From the NCBI GenBank assembly GCA_049303335.1, contig JBAQNA010000001.1, forward strand, positions 1 through 24,953: a stretch of 24,953 bases of DNA. The letters are read 5' to 3'. This document shows, in pieces, positions 14,573 through 22,366 of the stretch. Numbering within the stretch: the first letter of the stretch is position 1; the number at the start of each line of letters is the position of its first letter. Under the pieces are notes generated by a model. It was not told the origin of the DNA, did not search any database, and worked only from the letters and a program-made list of their open reading frames with translations. The stretch is from DAIDAN01 sp049303335. Lineage in GTDB: Archaea; Aenigmatarchaeota; Aenigmatarchaeia; Aenigmatarchaeales; DAIDAN01. The position numbers were made by a program, and so were the translations under genes.

Positions 14573-15544
14573 ATGAAAAAGAAGGCAATACCTCTGGTTC
14601 TGGCGATAATCATTTTCGCGGCGTGGTTCTGGCTCTCAAACCCCGCGAAGATGCTGGAAAGCATAGCAAGCGCAAACATTCTGTTTGTCCTGTCCGCGGT
14701 AGCGCTCACGCTGGTTTCCATTTCCATGAAGGCTTTCCGCTGGCAGACTCTTCTCAAAGGAATAAACGTAGCGATACCTTTTTCGCTCGCCTTTTCGAGC
14801 TTTATCTCCGCGACAGCGATAAGCGTGCTCACGCCCGGAAGGGTTGGCGAGCCGGTGCGCGGGCTAATACTGAAGAAAAAGAACGGGACGAACTTTTCCG
14901 AAACGCTGCCGCTGATAATAACGGAGCGCGTCCTGGATCTCATAGTCGCGCTTTCGTTTGCGATAGCGGGAATAATCGTAATGGGTTCGGCGCTTTCCGC
15001 GGACATCAGGCTTTTTCTAAACCTTAGCGCGGTCGTCAGCGCTGCTGCGCTCGTTCTGGTGGTCTCGGCGCTTCTCAGCGAGAGGCTGGGAAAAACGTTT
15101 GTCGGGATATTGCTAAAACTTCCAATCGGGAGGATGAAGCCGAAGATAGAGCACGTCGCGTCCTCGTTCTACGAGTCGTCAAGAAAAATAAAAATCGGGA
15201 CAGTGTTTTTCATATCCCTGATAACGCTGCTCACCTGGGTTGTGGAGGGTGGAATATTGTTTTTTTCGGTAAAGTCCATAGGCTTTGATTTGAGCCTGCT
15301 CACTGCAATAGAAATCATTTCGCTCGCGCAGATTATCGGCCTCGTGTCCTCGCTGCCCGGCGGCCTCGGCTCCGTGGAGACCGTGCTGACGCTGCTGATT
15401 CTGCCGTTCCTTCTTGCTTTGCCTGCGGCGAGCGCTGCGACAATAATTTACAGGTTTGCCTCGCTCTGGGTGGGAATGGCGATAGGCGTTTTCTTTTTGG
15501 CAAGGCTGCTAGGATTGGGGTATATCAAAGAACAGCTGGTTTGA
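14573..15544 (+). CDS. Lysylphosphatidylglycerol synthase TM-like (UPF0104) membrane protein
   Basis: This 323-residue protein has about eight membrane helices and matches the flippase-like family PF03706, the membrane part of MprF and of stand-alone archaeal AglD/YbhN-type proteins. Characteristic stretches are SMKAFRWQTLLKGI after helix 2, TPGRVGEPVRGLIL, ITERVLDLIVAL, and the C-terminal GLVSSLPGGLGSVETVLTLL. Archaeal relatives are linked to polar-lipid or glycolipid flipping, so a role in moving lipid-linked intermediates is plausible. It starts 26 nt from the central TATA element and also has GAGGTTTC before the ATG. The ABC exporter follows after a short gap with its own TATA element. 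Confidence 0.85.
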   Translation: MKKKAIPLVLAIIIFAAWFWLSNPAKMLESIASANILFVLSAVALTLVSISMKAFRWQTLLKGINVAIPFSLAFSSFISATAISVLTPGRVGEPVRGLILKKKNGTNFSETLPLIITERVLDLIVALSFAIAGIIVMGSALSADIRLFLNLSAVVSAAALVLVVSALLSERLGKTFVGILLKLPIGRMKPKIEHVASSFYESSRKIKIGTVFFISLITLLTWVVEGGILFFSVKSIGFDLSLLTAIEIISLAQIIGLVSSLPGGLGSVETVLTLLILPFLLALPAASAATIIYRFASLWVGMAIGVFFLARLLGLGYIKEQLV

Positions 15545-15546
15545 AA

Positions 15547-15555
15547 TGTTTATTA
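15547..15555 (+). promoter_or_regulatory. TATA-like element of the ABC exporter operon
   Basis: TGTTTATTA is centred about 27 nt before ATG 15579. It overlaps the upstream in-frame ATG 15546, which favours 15579 as the start and a leaderless operon mRNA. Confidence 0.5.
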
Positions 15556-15578
15556 GCGGCAAAACAAACAATCCAAAT

Positions 15579-16556
15579 ATGGAAACCGCCATAAAAGTTG
15601 AAAATCTGAAGAAAGTTTTTCTTGCGAAGCAAAAAGAGGCAGGCCTGAAAGGAAGCCTCAAGTCTATTTTTAACCCGAAAGTTTTCGAAATCCCAGCCGT
15701 GAATAATGTTTCTTTTTCAGTGAAGAAAGGCGAGATTCTCGGCTTCATCGGGCCGAACGGCGCTGGAAAAAGCACAACAATAAAAATGCTTATCGGAATT
15801 CTCTATCCTTCCTCTGGGAGCATAAGCGTTCTTGGCAGCGTTCCGTGGAAAGAGAGGCAGAAGCTCGCATTCAAAATCGGCTCCGTGTTCGGACAGAAGC
15901 CGCAATTATGGTACCACCTGCCGCCGATAGACACTTTCAACCTGATGAGCAAAATATACGAGCTTGACGAAAAAGAATACAGGGAGAGGCTGGATTATCT
16001 TGTAAACGTTTTCGAGATCGACTATCTTAACACTCCCGTCAGAAAGCTTTCGCTGGGGCAGCGCATGCGCGCGGAAATAGTCGCCTCGCTTTTGCACAAG
16101 CCGCAGGTTATCTTTCTTGACGAGCCCACAATCGGGCTGGATATAATCGCGAAGCAGAAAATCAGGGATTTGATAAAATATCTGAACAAAAAGGAGAATG
16201 TCACGGTGTTCCTCACATCGCACGACATGGATGACGTCGAGAAGCTTTGCAAGCGGATAATAATAGTCAATCACGGACAGATTGTTTTTGACGGCGACCT
16301 TGAAAAATTAAGAAAAGGGTATCTGATGAGCAAGCATGTCGAGGTGAAATTCTCAAGAGCTCCCGCGGCATTCGGGTTTGCCGGCGCGAAAATATTAAGC
16401 CGAAGCAAATACGGTATGACACTGCGTTTTGACACGGGAAAAGGAAGCATAAGCGATTTGATAAACCATATAACGAAAAAGTTTGATGTTCTGGACATAA
16501 ACGTTTCTGACCCGCCGATTGAGGAGATAATCGCCAAAATCTACAGGAGTGAGTGA
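15579..16556 (+). CDS. ABC-2 exporter ATP-binding protein
   Basis: This 325-residue ATPase has Walker A GPNGAGKST (58-66), Q-loop Q106, signature LSLGQ (157-161), Walker B VIFLDEP with D181-E182, and switch histidine H215 (TSHDMDD). An N-terminal insert (LKSIFNPKVFEIPAVNNVSF) and a roughly 90-residue C-terminal extension match the NatA-like/COG4586 subgroup that works with paired ABC-2 permeases. ATG 15579 is preferred to ATG 15546 from the TATA position. The next gene starts 1 nt after the stop, and two permeases follow in tight coupling, so the three proteins form one exporter. The cargo is unknown; relatives export drugs, lipids or ions. Confidence 0.93.
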   Translation: METAIKVENLKKVFLAKQKEAGLKGSLKSIFNPKVFEIPAVNNVSFSVKKGEILGFIGPNGAGKSTTIKMLIGILYPSSGSISVLGSVPWKERQKLAFKIGSVFGQKPQLWYHLPPIDTFNLMSKIYELDEKEYRERLDYLVNVFEIDYLNTPVRKLSLGQRMRAEIVASLLHKPQVIFLDEPTIGLDIIAKQKIRDLIKYLNKKENVTVFLTSHDMDDVEKLCKRIIIVNHGQIVFDGDLEKLRKGYLMSKHVEVKFSRAPAAFGFAGAKILSRSKYGMTLRFDTGKGSISDLINHITKKFDVLDINVSDPPIEEIIAKIYRSE

Positions 16557-16557
16557 A

Positions 16558-17358
16558 ATGTCTTTGAACAAGTATGCGGAAGTCGCGAAAATAGAGTTTC
16601 TGAACAGTCTCGCGTATTTTTACGAATTCATCGCCGGCGCAGGCTTCATAGCAATAATCCTTTTTGTGTTTTATAACATGTGGAGTGTGGTCTACAAATT
16701 TTCAGGAACGGCAATAATATCAGGATTCAGCTTCGCGACACTGATGTGGTTTCTCCTGATGTCGGGATCGGTGACATTCACGGACAGCGGCAGACCCATA
16801 GGCAAGAAGATATCCGAAGAAATAAAATCCGGTGAGATAGCGTATTCGCTGAACAAGCCTTATAATTTCATAGCATACAACTACGCTTACTATATAGGGC
16901 CTGCGCTTACTTCCATTTTCATAACCTTTGCCCTGGGATTCGCACTTTTTGCATTTCTGGTAGGGCTGCCAGCCGTAAATCCTGCGATTATTCCGTTTGT
17001 AACCCTGACGGTTATTCTTTCCGTGACGATAAATTTTCTTATTTATTTTTCCATAGGGCTGCTGTCGCTATGGTTTGAGGATAATTCAGCGTTCCTTTGG
17101 ATGCAGCAGAAATTCGTGTTCATCTTGGGCGGGATGCTCATGCCTCTGGAATTTTTCCCGAAGATTTTGCAGGACATTGCGATAAATCTCCCGTTTGCCT
17201 ACATTGCATACGCCCCTGCAAAATTATTTGTAAATTTCACTTCCGGATTATTTATTCAAACGGTTTTTATGCAATTGTTATGGATAGGAATTTTTGCAGC
17301 TATAGCGGTTGCTCTTTTCAGGTTCGGCTCAAAAAAGGTGTCAATAAATGGCGGTTAG
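16558..17358 (+). CDS. ABC-2 exporter permease 1
   Basis: This 266-residue protein has six membrane helices (about 20-40, 55-75, 108-130, 143-165, 170-190 and 230-255) and matches the ABC-2 permeases that pair with COG4586 ATPases. ATG 16558 is preferred to GTG 16549 because GGAGTGA ends five bases upstream and the GTG lies inside the ATPase gene. The motif GKKISEEIKSGEIAYSLNKPYN after helix 2 is the coupling-helix-like region of the family. Its end overlaps the second permease by 11 nt. Confidence 0.85.
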   Translation: MSLNKYAEVAKIEFLNSLAYFYEFIAGAGFIAIILFVFYNMWSVVYKFSGTAIISGFSFATLMWFLLMSGSVTFTDSGRPIGKKISEEIKSGEIAYSLNKPYNFIAYNYAYYIGPALTSIFITFALGFALFAFLVGLPAVNPAIIPFVTLTVILSVTINFLIYFSIGLLSLWFEDNSAFLWMQQKFVFILGGMLMPLEFFPKILQDIAINLPFAYIAYAPAKLFVNFTSGLFIQTVFMQLLWIGIFAAIAVALFRFGSKKVSINGG

Positions 17359-18139
17359 AAAAATGCTGGAATTCTTTGCGGCTTACGCAAAGGTCAATAT
17401 GCAGGCTGCAATGGAATACAGGATGAACTTCATAGTGCAGGCGGGAGGCATGATTATCAGCGATATAGCATGGCTGATATTTTGGCTGATATTCTTTGCA
17501 AAGTTCCCGGCCGTAAACGGATGGGGCTTCAGCGATGTGGTAATGATGTTTTCCATTATTACTATGACATATGGCATAATAACTTTCATTTTTGGAAACT
17601 TCAGATATATGGCAGATATAATAATCAAAGGGAATATGGACTATTATTTGGCTCTTCCAAAATCTCCGCTGCTGCATATGCTTATCAGCAGAAGCAATTT
17701 TTCCGGTGCTGGAGACTTCTTGTTTGGTCTTGTTGTTTTCTTTTTTGTTGTTCCGACTAATCTGCAATCCATAATTCTGTTTTCAGCTTTGATGGCAATG
17801 TCACTTATTATGCTGCTTCATTTTGCCATAATAATAGGCTCGCTCACGTTTTTTATCGGCGGAACAGGAAGAATTCAGGACACTCTGTTGTTTTCGATTG
17901 TAGCATTCAGCAGTTATCCTTTCAGCTCGTTTGACGGGGTTGTAAAAATTCTACTTCTCACCGCGATACCTGTCGGCTTCATAACGGGCATACCTGTAGA
18001 GATAATGAAAAGCTTCAATCCTGCGCTAATGATATACATGTTCATCGCCACGGTTGCGATAGTCGCGGCAGCGCACATAATTTTCAGAATTGGCCTGAAA
18101 CGCTACGAGTCTGGAAACCTGATTAACGCAAGAATATAG
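17348..18139 (+). CDS. ABC-2 exporter permease 2
   Basis: This 263-residue protein has six membrane helices and is a diverged paralogue of the preceding permease, with the same layout. Both share an amphipathic N-terminus, a helix pair, a loop of the form DIIIKGNMDYYLALPKSP matching EEIKSGEIAYSLNKP in permease 1, and four more helices. The two should form a heterodimer driven by the ATPase. The 11-nt overlap suggests translational coupling. ATG 17363 is a possible alternative start. A weak inverted repeat follows the stop. Confidence 0.85.
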   Translation: MAVRKMLEFFAAYAKVNMQAAMEYRMNFIVQAGGMIISDIAWLIFWLIFFAKFPAVNGWGFSDVVMMFSIITMTYGIITFIFGNFRYMADIIIKGNMDYYLALPKSPLLHMLISRSNFSGAGDFLFGLVVFFFVVPTNLQSIILFSALMAMSLIMLLHFAIIIGSLTFFIGGTGRIQDTLLFSIVAFSSYPFSSFDGVVKILLLTAIPVGFITGIPVEIMKSFNPALMIYMFIATVAIVAAAHIIFRIGLKRYESGNLINARI

Positions 18140-18145
18140 CAAGTA

Positions 18146-18158
18146 AAAACCGAGTTTT
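18146..18158. terminator. Weak bidirectional terminator candidate
   Basis: AAAAC-CGA-GTTTT lies in the 19-bp gap between two convergent genes and reads as A/T-run plus short stem in both directions. The stem is short, so this is tentative. Confidence 0.25.
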
Positions 18159-18626
18159 CTATATCGGCAGGAACGCCTGTATGATTCCCGCTACGTTGAA
18201 GCCCTGCAATATTATATAGGAGCCGTAACTCAAGACCGCTATTATGACCGCGTGCTTGAAGTCAAGGCTGCCGTAGAATATCCTGATTAGCGCTATCCAA
18301 ACCAGAAGCGGGACGAGATGCATTATTATCTGCGCGGGCAGGAAACCGGACAGGAACGGGAGCGCAAGGGAAAGCAGGAACGGGAGATAAAAGTTCTGCA
18401 AGTTTGCGACGAGCGCGACGCCGAATGCGTGCGCAGGATGCGGAGGCTCGTGGAATATTTTCATCCAAGCGTAAATTATGAAGGCTGTTATCGAAGCCGA
18501 CAAAAGAAGGAAAATAATATCGCCCGCGTTGAAACTTGGCGCGAAACTCAAGAACCTTGAGAACGACGTCAGGTCAGGAATGGCAAAGCCCTGCAGCGGA
18601 TTCGCGGCTGTCGCAAATAATGGCAT
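18159..18626 (-). CDS. Four-helix integral membrane protein (Yip1-like)
   Basis: This 155-residue protein has about four to five membrane segments (roughly 36-54, 68-92, 97-115, 122-140). The layout, and stretches such as AFGVALVANLQNF and AVIIAVLSYGSYIIL, resemble the Yip1-type membrane proteins common in archaea, but I cannot confirm the family. It follows the pilin gene with a 37-bp gap that contains a TATA element, so it can be transcribed alone as a leaderless mRNA. It may form a cell-surface cluster with the pilin and adhesin. Confidence 0.55.
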   Translation of the reverse strand: MPLFATAANPLQGFAIPDLTSFSRFLSFAPSFNAGDIIFLLLSASITAFIIYAWMKIFHEPPHPAHAFGVALVANLQNFYLPFLLSLALPFLSGFLPAQIIMHLVPLLVWIALIRIFYGSLDFKHAVIIAVLSYGSYIILQGFNVAGIIQAFLPI

Positions 18627-18646
18627 ACCATATTCTGAACTTTCCC

Positions 18647-18656
18647 AAATAAAAGC
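18647..18656 (-). promoter_or_regulatory. TATA element of the Yip1-like gene (leaderless)
   Basis: On the minus strand it reads GCTTTTATTT, centred about 25 nt before ATG 18626, with no ribosome-binding site. Confidence 0.5.
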
Positions 18657-18663
18657 TTTTCTT

Positions 18664-19131
18664 TTAGCACCCGTATCCCGTTATTTTCGCGGCCTCAAGC
18701 TCGCTCCTCGCGGTGGACGGGCACACGTTGGATTTCAGTATGACCCTGTCAATCTGGGAGAAAGTCACGTTGATGCTGGAGTTGTAGAAGACCTGCGTGT
18801 CGGAAGAATAAACAGTTGCGTTGGGCTCCGTGTTCACGGTGTATGACGAGCCGTTCGTGAGCAGCATTTGTATCCTGAAATCCGAAAGGTCCTTCGAGCC
18901 CGAGTTGTAAGCCTCCATCATGAGCTTCCCTGATGTGCAGTTGTAGCTGACGTTGTCGATTGCGAGCCCCGCGGAGGAGCATTGTATTCCCGTGTCGCTC
19001 TTGTCGCCTATCAGCCCGGTCTGCTTCGCTGCAAAGTTCGTGGACCAGCTCGACAGGATGAATATCGCGGTGAGCGTTATCGACACGAGCAGCACGGTCG
19101 CTATCAGCGGCGAAACCGCTTTATGATTCAT
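18664..19131 (-). CDS. Archaeal type IV pilin-like protein
   Basis: This 155-residue secreted protein begins MNHKAVSPLIATVLLVSITLT, a textbook archaeal class III (prepilin) signal. A short basic leader is followed by the AVSPLIATV motif and a hydrophobic helix, to be cut by a PibD/FlaK/EppA-type peptidase just before the hydrophobic stretch. The rest is a small Ser/Thr/Asn-rich beta domain with four or five cysteines, several NxS/T sites for N-glycosylation, and a C-terminal YGC. It probably forms part of an adhesion pilus with the longer pilin-like adhesin encoded 80 bp upstream on the same strand. It has its own TATA box at 19152-19160. Confidence 0.85.
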   Translation of the reverse strand: MNHKAVSPLIATVLLVSITLTAIFILSSWSTNFAAKQTGLIGDKSDTGIQCSSAGLAIDNVSYNCTSGKLMMEAYNSGSKDLSDFRIQMLLTNGSSYTVNTEPNATVYSSDTQVFYNSSINVTFSQIDRVILKSNVCPSTARSELEAAKITGYGC

Positions 19132-19151
19132 AAAAATAGATTGTATTCCTG

Positions 19152-19160
19152 TTTAATAAA
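19152..19160 (-). promoter_or_regulatory. TATA box of the pilin gene (leaderless)
   Basis: On the minus strand it reads TTTATTAAA, centred about 25 nt before ATG 19131, so the pilin can be made independently of the upstream adhesin. Confidence 0.55.
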
Positions 19161-19211
19161 TCTTCAGCCCGCCGCCGGCGACGAAAAAAGCGGGCGCAAA
19201 ACGCAGGCATA

Positions 19212-20384
19212 TTATGCCCTTAACAGAAGCTGGTTGATGCTCGGCTCCCTGCCGCTCATTTCCTCAAACCTCGGATTCCAGAAATACTGCCTGTCAGCAA
19301 TGGTTGTATCATAGTAAAGAAATGTCCGATGCACCTGCGTTGTTGCAGAAGGCGTAAATCTGAATTCATAATAATTTCCGAACGATACGACTTTGCTGCC
19401 CGTGGTTTTGTCGTAAATTCCTCCCATGCTTGTTGTTGCGGTGGTGTTGCTCCCATGTATGTATCCTACCAGAAGATACCATTTGTCCAGCGACGGCAAA
19501 TCTGCGGTAAAGAAGTAAGGGTTGTTATTAATGGTCTTGTTGGCATCCCCTATCGCGAATACCTGCCCGCCCTGAATTCCAAGATAGGTGCTGCCGTCGT
19601 TGCTGTTGTTTTTCTTAATCCACACAGACACCCTGTAGGTCTTTGTATTGTCTATTGGAAAGCTGCCGGTGCCCCATCCCCCGTCCGCATCGCTTGCGTT
19701 ATCATTGCCGCCTTTCCACACAATAACAGTGCTTCCATCGGGGCCCGCGCCGAACTCCCTGCTGTTTTCAGATGTCATGCCGTTTTGATAAAATATGCCA
19801 ACGCTTCCGTTGCCAATGGTCCACGAATTGGAAGGAAGAATGTTTGTCCTGCTCATGTCGCAAAACGCCTTATAACTGGAGCTGCCGGCATTTATCCAAT
19901 ACATTCCGTCGCTCGGCAGGAATCCGCTCGAGAATATGTCGTCGCACGACAGGCCCGGATTCGATTCCGTGCCCTTTCTCGGAATGCTCGAATATGTTTT
20001 TGTGTCGGAGCCGACGCCGTTCCTTATTTGCAGGCTGTGGCTTCCCTGAACCGCGCTTGCCATGTCCGTAATATTGGCGACACCCTGCCCGTTTTCTGGT
20101 ATGGTGTTCATGCTTATGCCCATTCTCGCATCGTCAACAAAAACCGCGAGGGAGCCGTTTGTTATTATTCCCGTGCCGCAGTTCGTCACGGCTATCCGGT
20201 TTCCGACCATGTTGTCAATCCTGACGCATGTTGAAAGCTGCGCCGTCAGCTGGGAGACCTGCTCGCTTCCGGAAGAAGCTGTCGTGTCCGCCAGCGCGGA
20301 GGAGAAAACGTAGAACACGCCGACCAAAGAAACGGTGATTATCAATAACATGACTGTTGCGATGACCGCGGAGATGGCTTTCAT
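19212..20384 (-). CDS. Pilin-anchored adhesin with fibrinogen-like and lectin-like domains
   Basis: This 390-residue protein starts with a class III signal and pilin helix (MKAISAVIATVMLLIITVSL), then a pilin-type beta domain at about 45-125. Residues 145-180 resemble the start of a fibrinogen-related/collagen-C-propeptide-like domain: C147, then DG160MYWI, then AFC175DM, as in proteins with a GxYxI...CDM core. Residues 185-378 look like a concanavalin-A-like jelly roll, rich in Gly, Asn and aromatics (SVWIKKNNSNDGSTYLGI, WYLLVGYIHG, YFWNPRFEEM). The layout fits a minor pilin displaying a carbohydrate- or host-binding head. There are many NxS/T sites. Its start codon is 27 nt from the TATA-like element at 20406-20415, which is central to the divergent spacer with rtcA. 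Confidence 0.75.
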   Translation of the reverse strand: MKAISAVIATVMLLIITVSLVGVFYVFSSALADTTASSGSEQVSQLTAQLSTCVRIDNMVGNRIAVTNCGTGIITNGSLAVFVDDARMGISMNTIPENGQGVANITDMASAVQGSHSLQIRNGVGSDTKTYSSIPRKGTESNPGLSCDDIFSSGFLPSDGMYWINAGSSSYKAFCDMSRTNILPSNSWTIGNGSVGIFYQNGMTSENSREFGAGPDGSTVIVWKGGNDNASDADGGWGTGSFPIDNTKTYRVSVWIKKNNSNDGSTYLGIQGGQVFAIGDANKTINNNPYFFTADLPSLDKWYLLVGYIHGSNTTATTSMGGIYDKTTGSKVVSFGNYYEFRFTPSATTQVHRTFLYYDTTIADRQYFWNPRFEEMSGREPSINQLLLRA

Positions 20385-20405
20385 ATCTTAAAGATAATTA
20401 ATCTT

Positions 20406-20415
20406 GCTTAAAAAC
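20406..20415. promoter_or_regulatory. Central TATA-like element shared by the adhesin and rtcA
   Basis: GCTTAAAAAC is centred at 20410.5 in the 51-bp spacer 20385-20435, 25-27 nt from both divergent ATGs. The decamer is identical to those at 12866 and 23410. Confidence 0.55.
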
Positions 20416-20435
20416 TTTCCTTTCAATAAAGAACT

Positions 20436-21443
20436 ATGATAATTCTTGACGGTTCCGATGCGGGCGGCCAATTCGTACGCACAGCGTGCGCGCTTTCCGC
20501 GATAACGGGAAAGGCGATAAAAATCGCGAACATCCGCGGCGCGCGCCCCGAGCCCGGGCTGAAGGCGCAGCACGTCGAGGGAATAAGGGCGCTCGGCGAG
20601 CTGTGCTCCGCGGAAATAATCGGATTGGAAAAAGGCTCGCGCGAACTCGAGTTTGTTCCGCGCAAATTCGGGGAGAAGGATATTACAGTGAATATTTTTT
20701 CGGCAGGCTCAATCGGTTTGGTTTTGCAGGCTCTGCTAATAGCCGCCATAAAGTTTGAAAAGCCCGTAAAAATAAAATTCATCGGCGGCGGCACCTGGGG
20801 AAAATGGGCTCCGCCGGTTTTGTATCTTGAAAAAATTCTCTTTCCGCTGATGGGATGCGAAAGTTCGCTTGTTTTTGACATAAAAAGGGACGGGTTCTAT
20901 CCGAAGGGCGGCGCTGACGTTGAAGTGATTGTCAAACCATTCAAGTTGGCGCCGATAGGAAAAATGGAAAAGGGAAAGCTGCTGGAGATAAACATTTTTT
21001 CGCTGGCTTCGGAAAGCCTGAAAAAAGCGGACGTTGCCGATAGGCAGGCTTCCGCGGCCGAGGAGGAATTAAGAAAGAAATTTTCCGTTCCGATAATTGC
21101 TGACATAAAATATGTTCCCTCGGTTTCGCCGGGCTCCGGTATTCTTGTTGTAGGAAAATACGAGCATTCGCTTTTGGGCGGCGACTCGATTGGCGAGCTT
21201 GGAAAGAAAGCTGAAGCCGTCGGGAAGGAATCAGTGAAAAATTTCTTGTCCGAGATCGGCGGCGCGGTTGACCGGCACGCCGCGGACATGCTCCTGCCCT
21301 ACATGGCTTTTTTCGGCGGCTCTTTCGCGACAAGCGCGATAACGCGCCATATTGTTACAAATTGTGCAGTGATAGAAAAGTTTTTGCCGGTGAAGTTCGA
21401 GATTGACAAAGAAAAGAATGTTGTGAGCGTGAGGAAAGTTTAA
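20436..21443 (+). CDS. rtcA: RNA 3'-terminal phosphate cyclase-like protein
   Basis: This 335-residue protein is of family-typical length. RtcA uses ATP to turn an RNA 3'-phosphate into a 2',3'-cyclic phosphate. Recognisable blocks are the N-terminal LDGSDAGGQFVRTACALS, RPEPGLKAQHVEGI (37-50), the GGGTWGKWAPPV loop (117-127), RDGFYPKGGADVEV (151-164) and DRHAADMLLPYMA with the probable nucleophile His281. The N-terminal signature is two residues shorter than the usual GEGGGQ form and lacks its glutamate, so activity may be altered. A possible alternative is an Rcl1-like non-catalytic relative, but retained His281 argues against that. It appears leaderless, sharing its TATA element with the divergent adhesin, and its stop lies 9 bp from the end of the convergent exopolyphosphatase-like gene. 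Confidence 0.85.
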   Translation: MIILDGSDAGGQFVRTACALSAITGKAIKIANIRGARPEPGLKAQHVEGIRALGELCSAEIIGLEKGSRELEFVPRKFGEKDITVNIFSAGSIGLVLQALLIAAIKFEKPVKIKFIGGGTWGKWAPPVLYLEKILFPLMGCESSLVFDIKRDGFYPKGGADVEVIVKPFKLAPIGKMEKGKLLEINIFSLASESLKKADVADRQASAAEEELRKKFSVPIIADIKYVPSVSPGSGILVVGKYEHSLLGGDSIGELGKKAEAVGKESVKNFLSEIGGAVDRHAADMLLPYMAFFGGSFATSAITRHIVTNCAVIEKFLPVKFEIDKEKNVVSVRKV

Positions 21444-21452
21444 GATGGCACT

Positions 21453-22349
21453 TTATTCTTCCGCAAGCTCGGCGAGCAGGCCGTCGTTCATGTTTTTATC
21501 GCTTGGTATTTCCTCCGTTATTCCGAGCTTCTTTGCGATTTCAAGAACCACGACCATTCCGGGCAGCGCGCCCTTCATATAGGCAGGGTCTTTCGGGTAT
21601 AATTTTATCCTATCATCAAGATGCAGATTTTTTATCCTGTTGAAAAATTCCTCAGACTTTTTTATTGAAATCTTTTTCGGATGCGAAGGCGAAAGGCTGC
21701 ACGGCTCCATTACCACGCCTGCCGAAGCGTAGAATTCCAGAACGTTTGATGAATGAATATACGGAATATTCGCATCAACATTACAATCTATTTTATCCAA
21801 TTCTTTTTTTACAATCGCTTCTATATTCCTGTACTGCTCGTCCTTCGGCGGTTCAGTCAAAAAGTTGTATAGATGCAGCGCGCCGAGCGGAAGCACCCAC
21901 CATTTTTCAATCTTCTCCTTCGTTCCGACAACGAAAGCGGAGGTGCCTCCGCCGATGTTTATCATTGAAATCTTTCCGTCAAAATTAAAATCGTGAACCG
22001 AGCCCTTGAAAAGGTATCTTGCCTCGTCTTCTGGCGAAAGTATGCTTATTTCAGCTCCAGCCTCTTCCAAAGCCATTCTTGAGAACTCCTCTGCATTTTT
22101 TGCCTCGCGCATCGCCGCGGTTGAGAATATTTTTATCTTTTCAGAATGCAGCTCGCTCGCTTTCGCAAGCATTTTTTTCAGGGCTTCAAGATTCCTTTCC
22201 ATTGATTCGTATTTTATCAAGCCGGTATCTTTTACGCCCTCACCAAGCCGCAAATCGGGAATCTTCTGCTCGAAAATCTTTTTGCCTGCTTTGTCAGCGA
22301 CAATCAGCTTTATGCTGTTCGAGCCGACGTCAATGAGCGCGTAATTCAT
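21453..22349 (-). CDS. Ppx/GppA-type phosphatase (exopolyphosphatase-like)
   Basis: This 298-residue protein belongs to the ASKHA-fold Ppx/GppA family, which hydrolyses polyphosphate or pppGpp. The phosphate-1 motif is DVGSNSIKL (7-15), RLGEGV is at 34-39, the segment with a probable catalytic glutamate is SPEDEARYLFKG (105-116), and the phosphate-2 motif is INIGGGTSA (130-138). Bacterial enzymes have D-x-GGG-x-x-E here, whereas this protein has N131 and A138, losing both acidic residues. It lacks the C-terminal HD domain of bacterial GppA/Ppx, as many archaeal members do. It starts 17 nt after nog1 with GGCGGTTTA before the ATG, so it is probably cotranscribed. Confidence 0.85.
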   Translation of the reverse strand: MNYALIDVGSNSIKLIVADKAGKKIFEQKIPDLRLGEGVKDTGLIKYESMERNLEALKKMLAKASELHSEKIKIFSTAAMREAKNAEEFSRMALEEAGAEISILSPEDEARYLFKGSVHDFNFDGKISMINIGGGTSAFVVGTKEKIEKWWVLPLGALHLYNFLTEPPKDEQYRNIEAIVKKELDKIDCNVDANIPYIHSSNVLEFYASAGVVMEPCSLSPSHPKKISIKKSEEFFNRIKNLHLDDRIKLYPKDPAYMKGALPGMVVVLEIAKKLGITEEIPSDKNMNDGLLAELAEE

Positions 22350-22366
22350 TAAACCGCCATTATTTC

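Noticed and set aside
19329..20234. 301-codon plus-strand open frame opposite the adhesin
   Set aside because: The minus-strand frame has a class III signal and recognisable domains; this one has only odd Cys/Arg/Ala composition.
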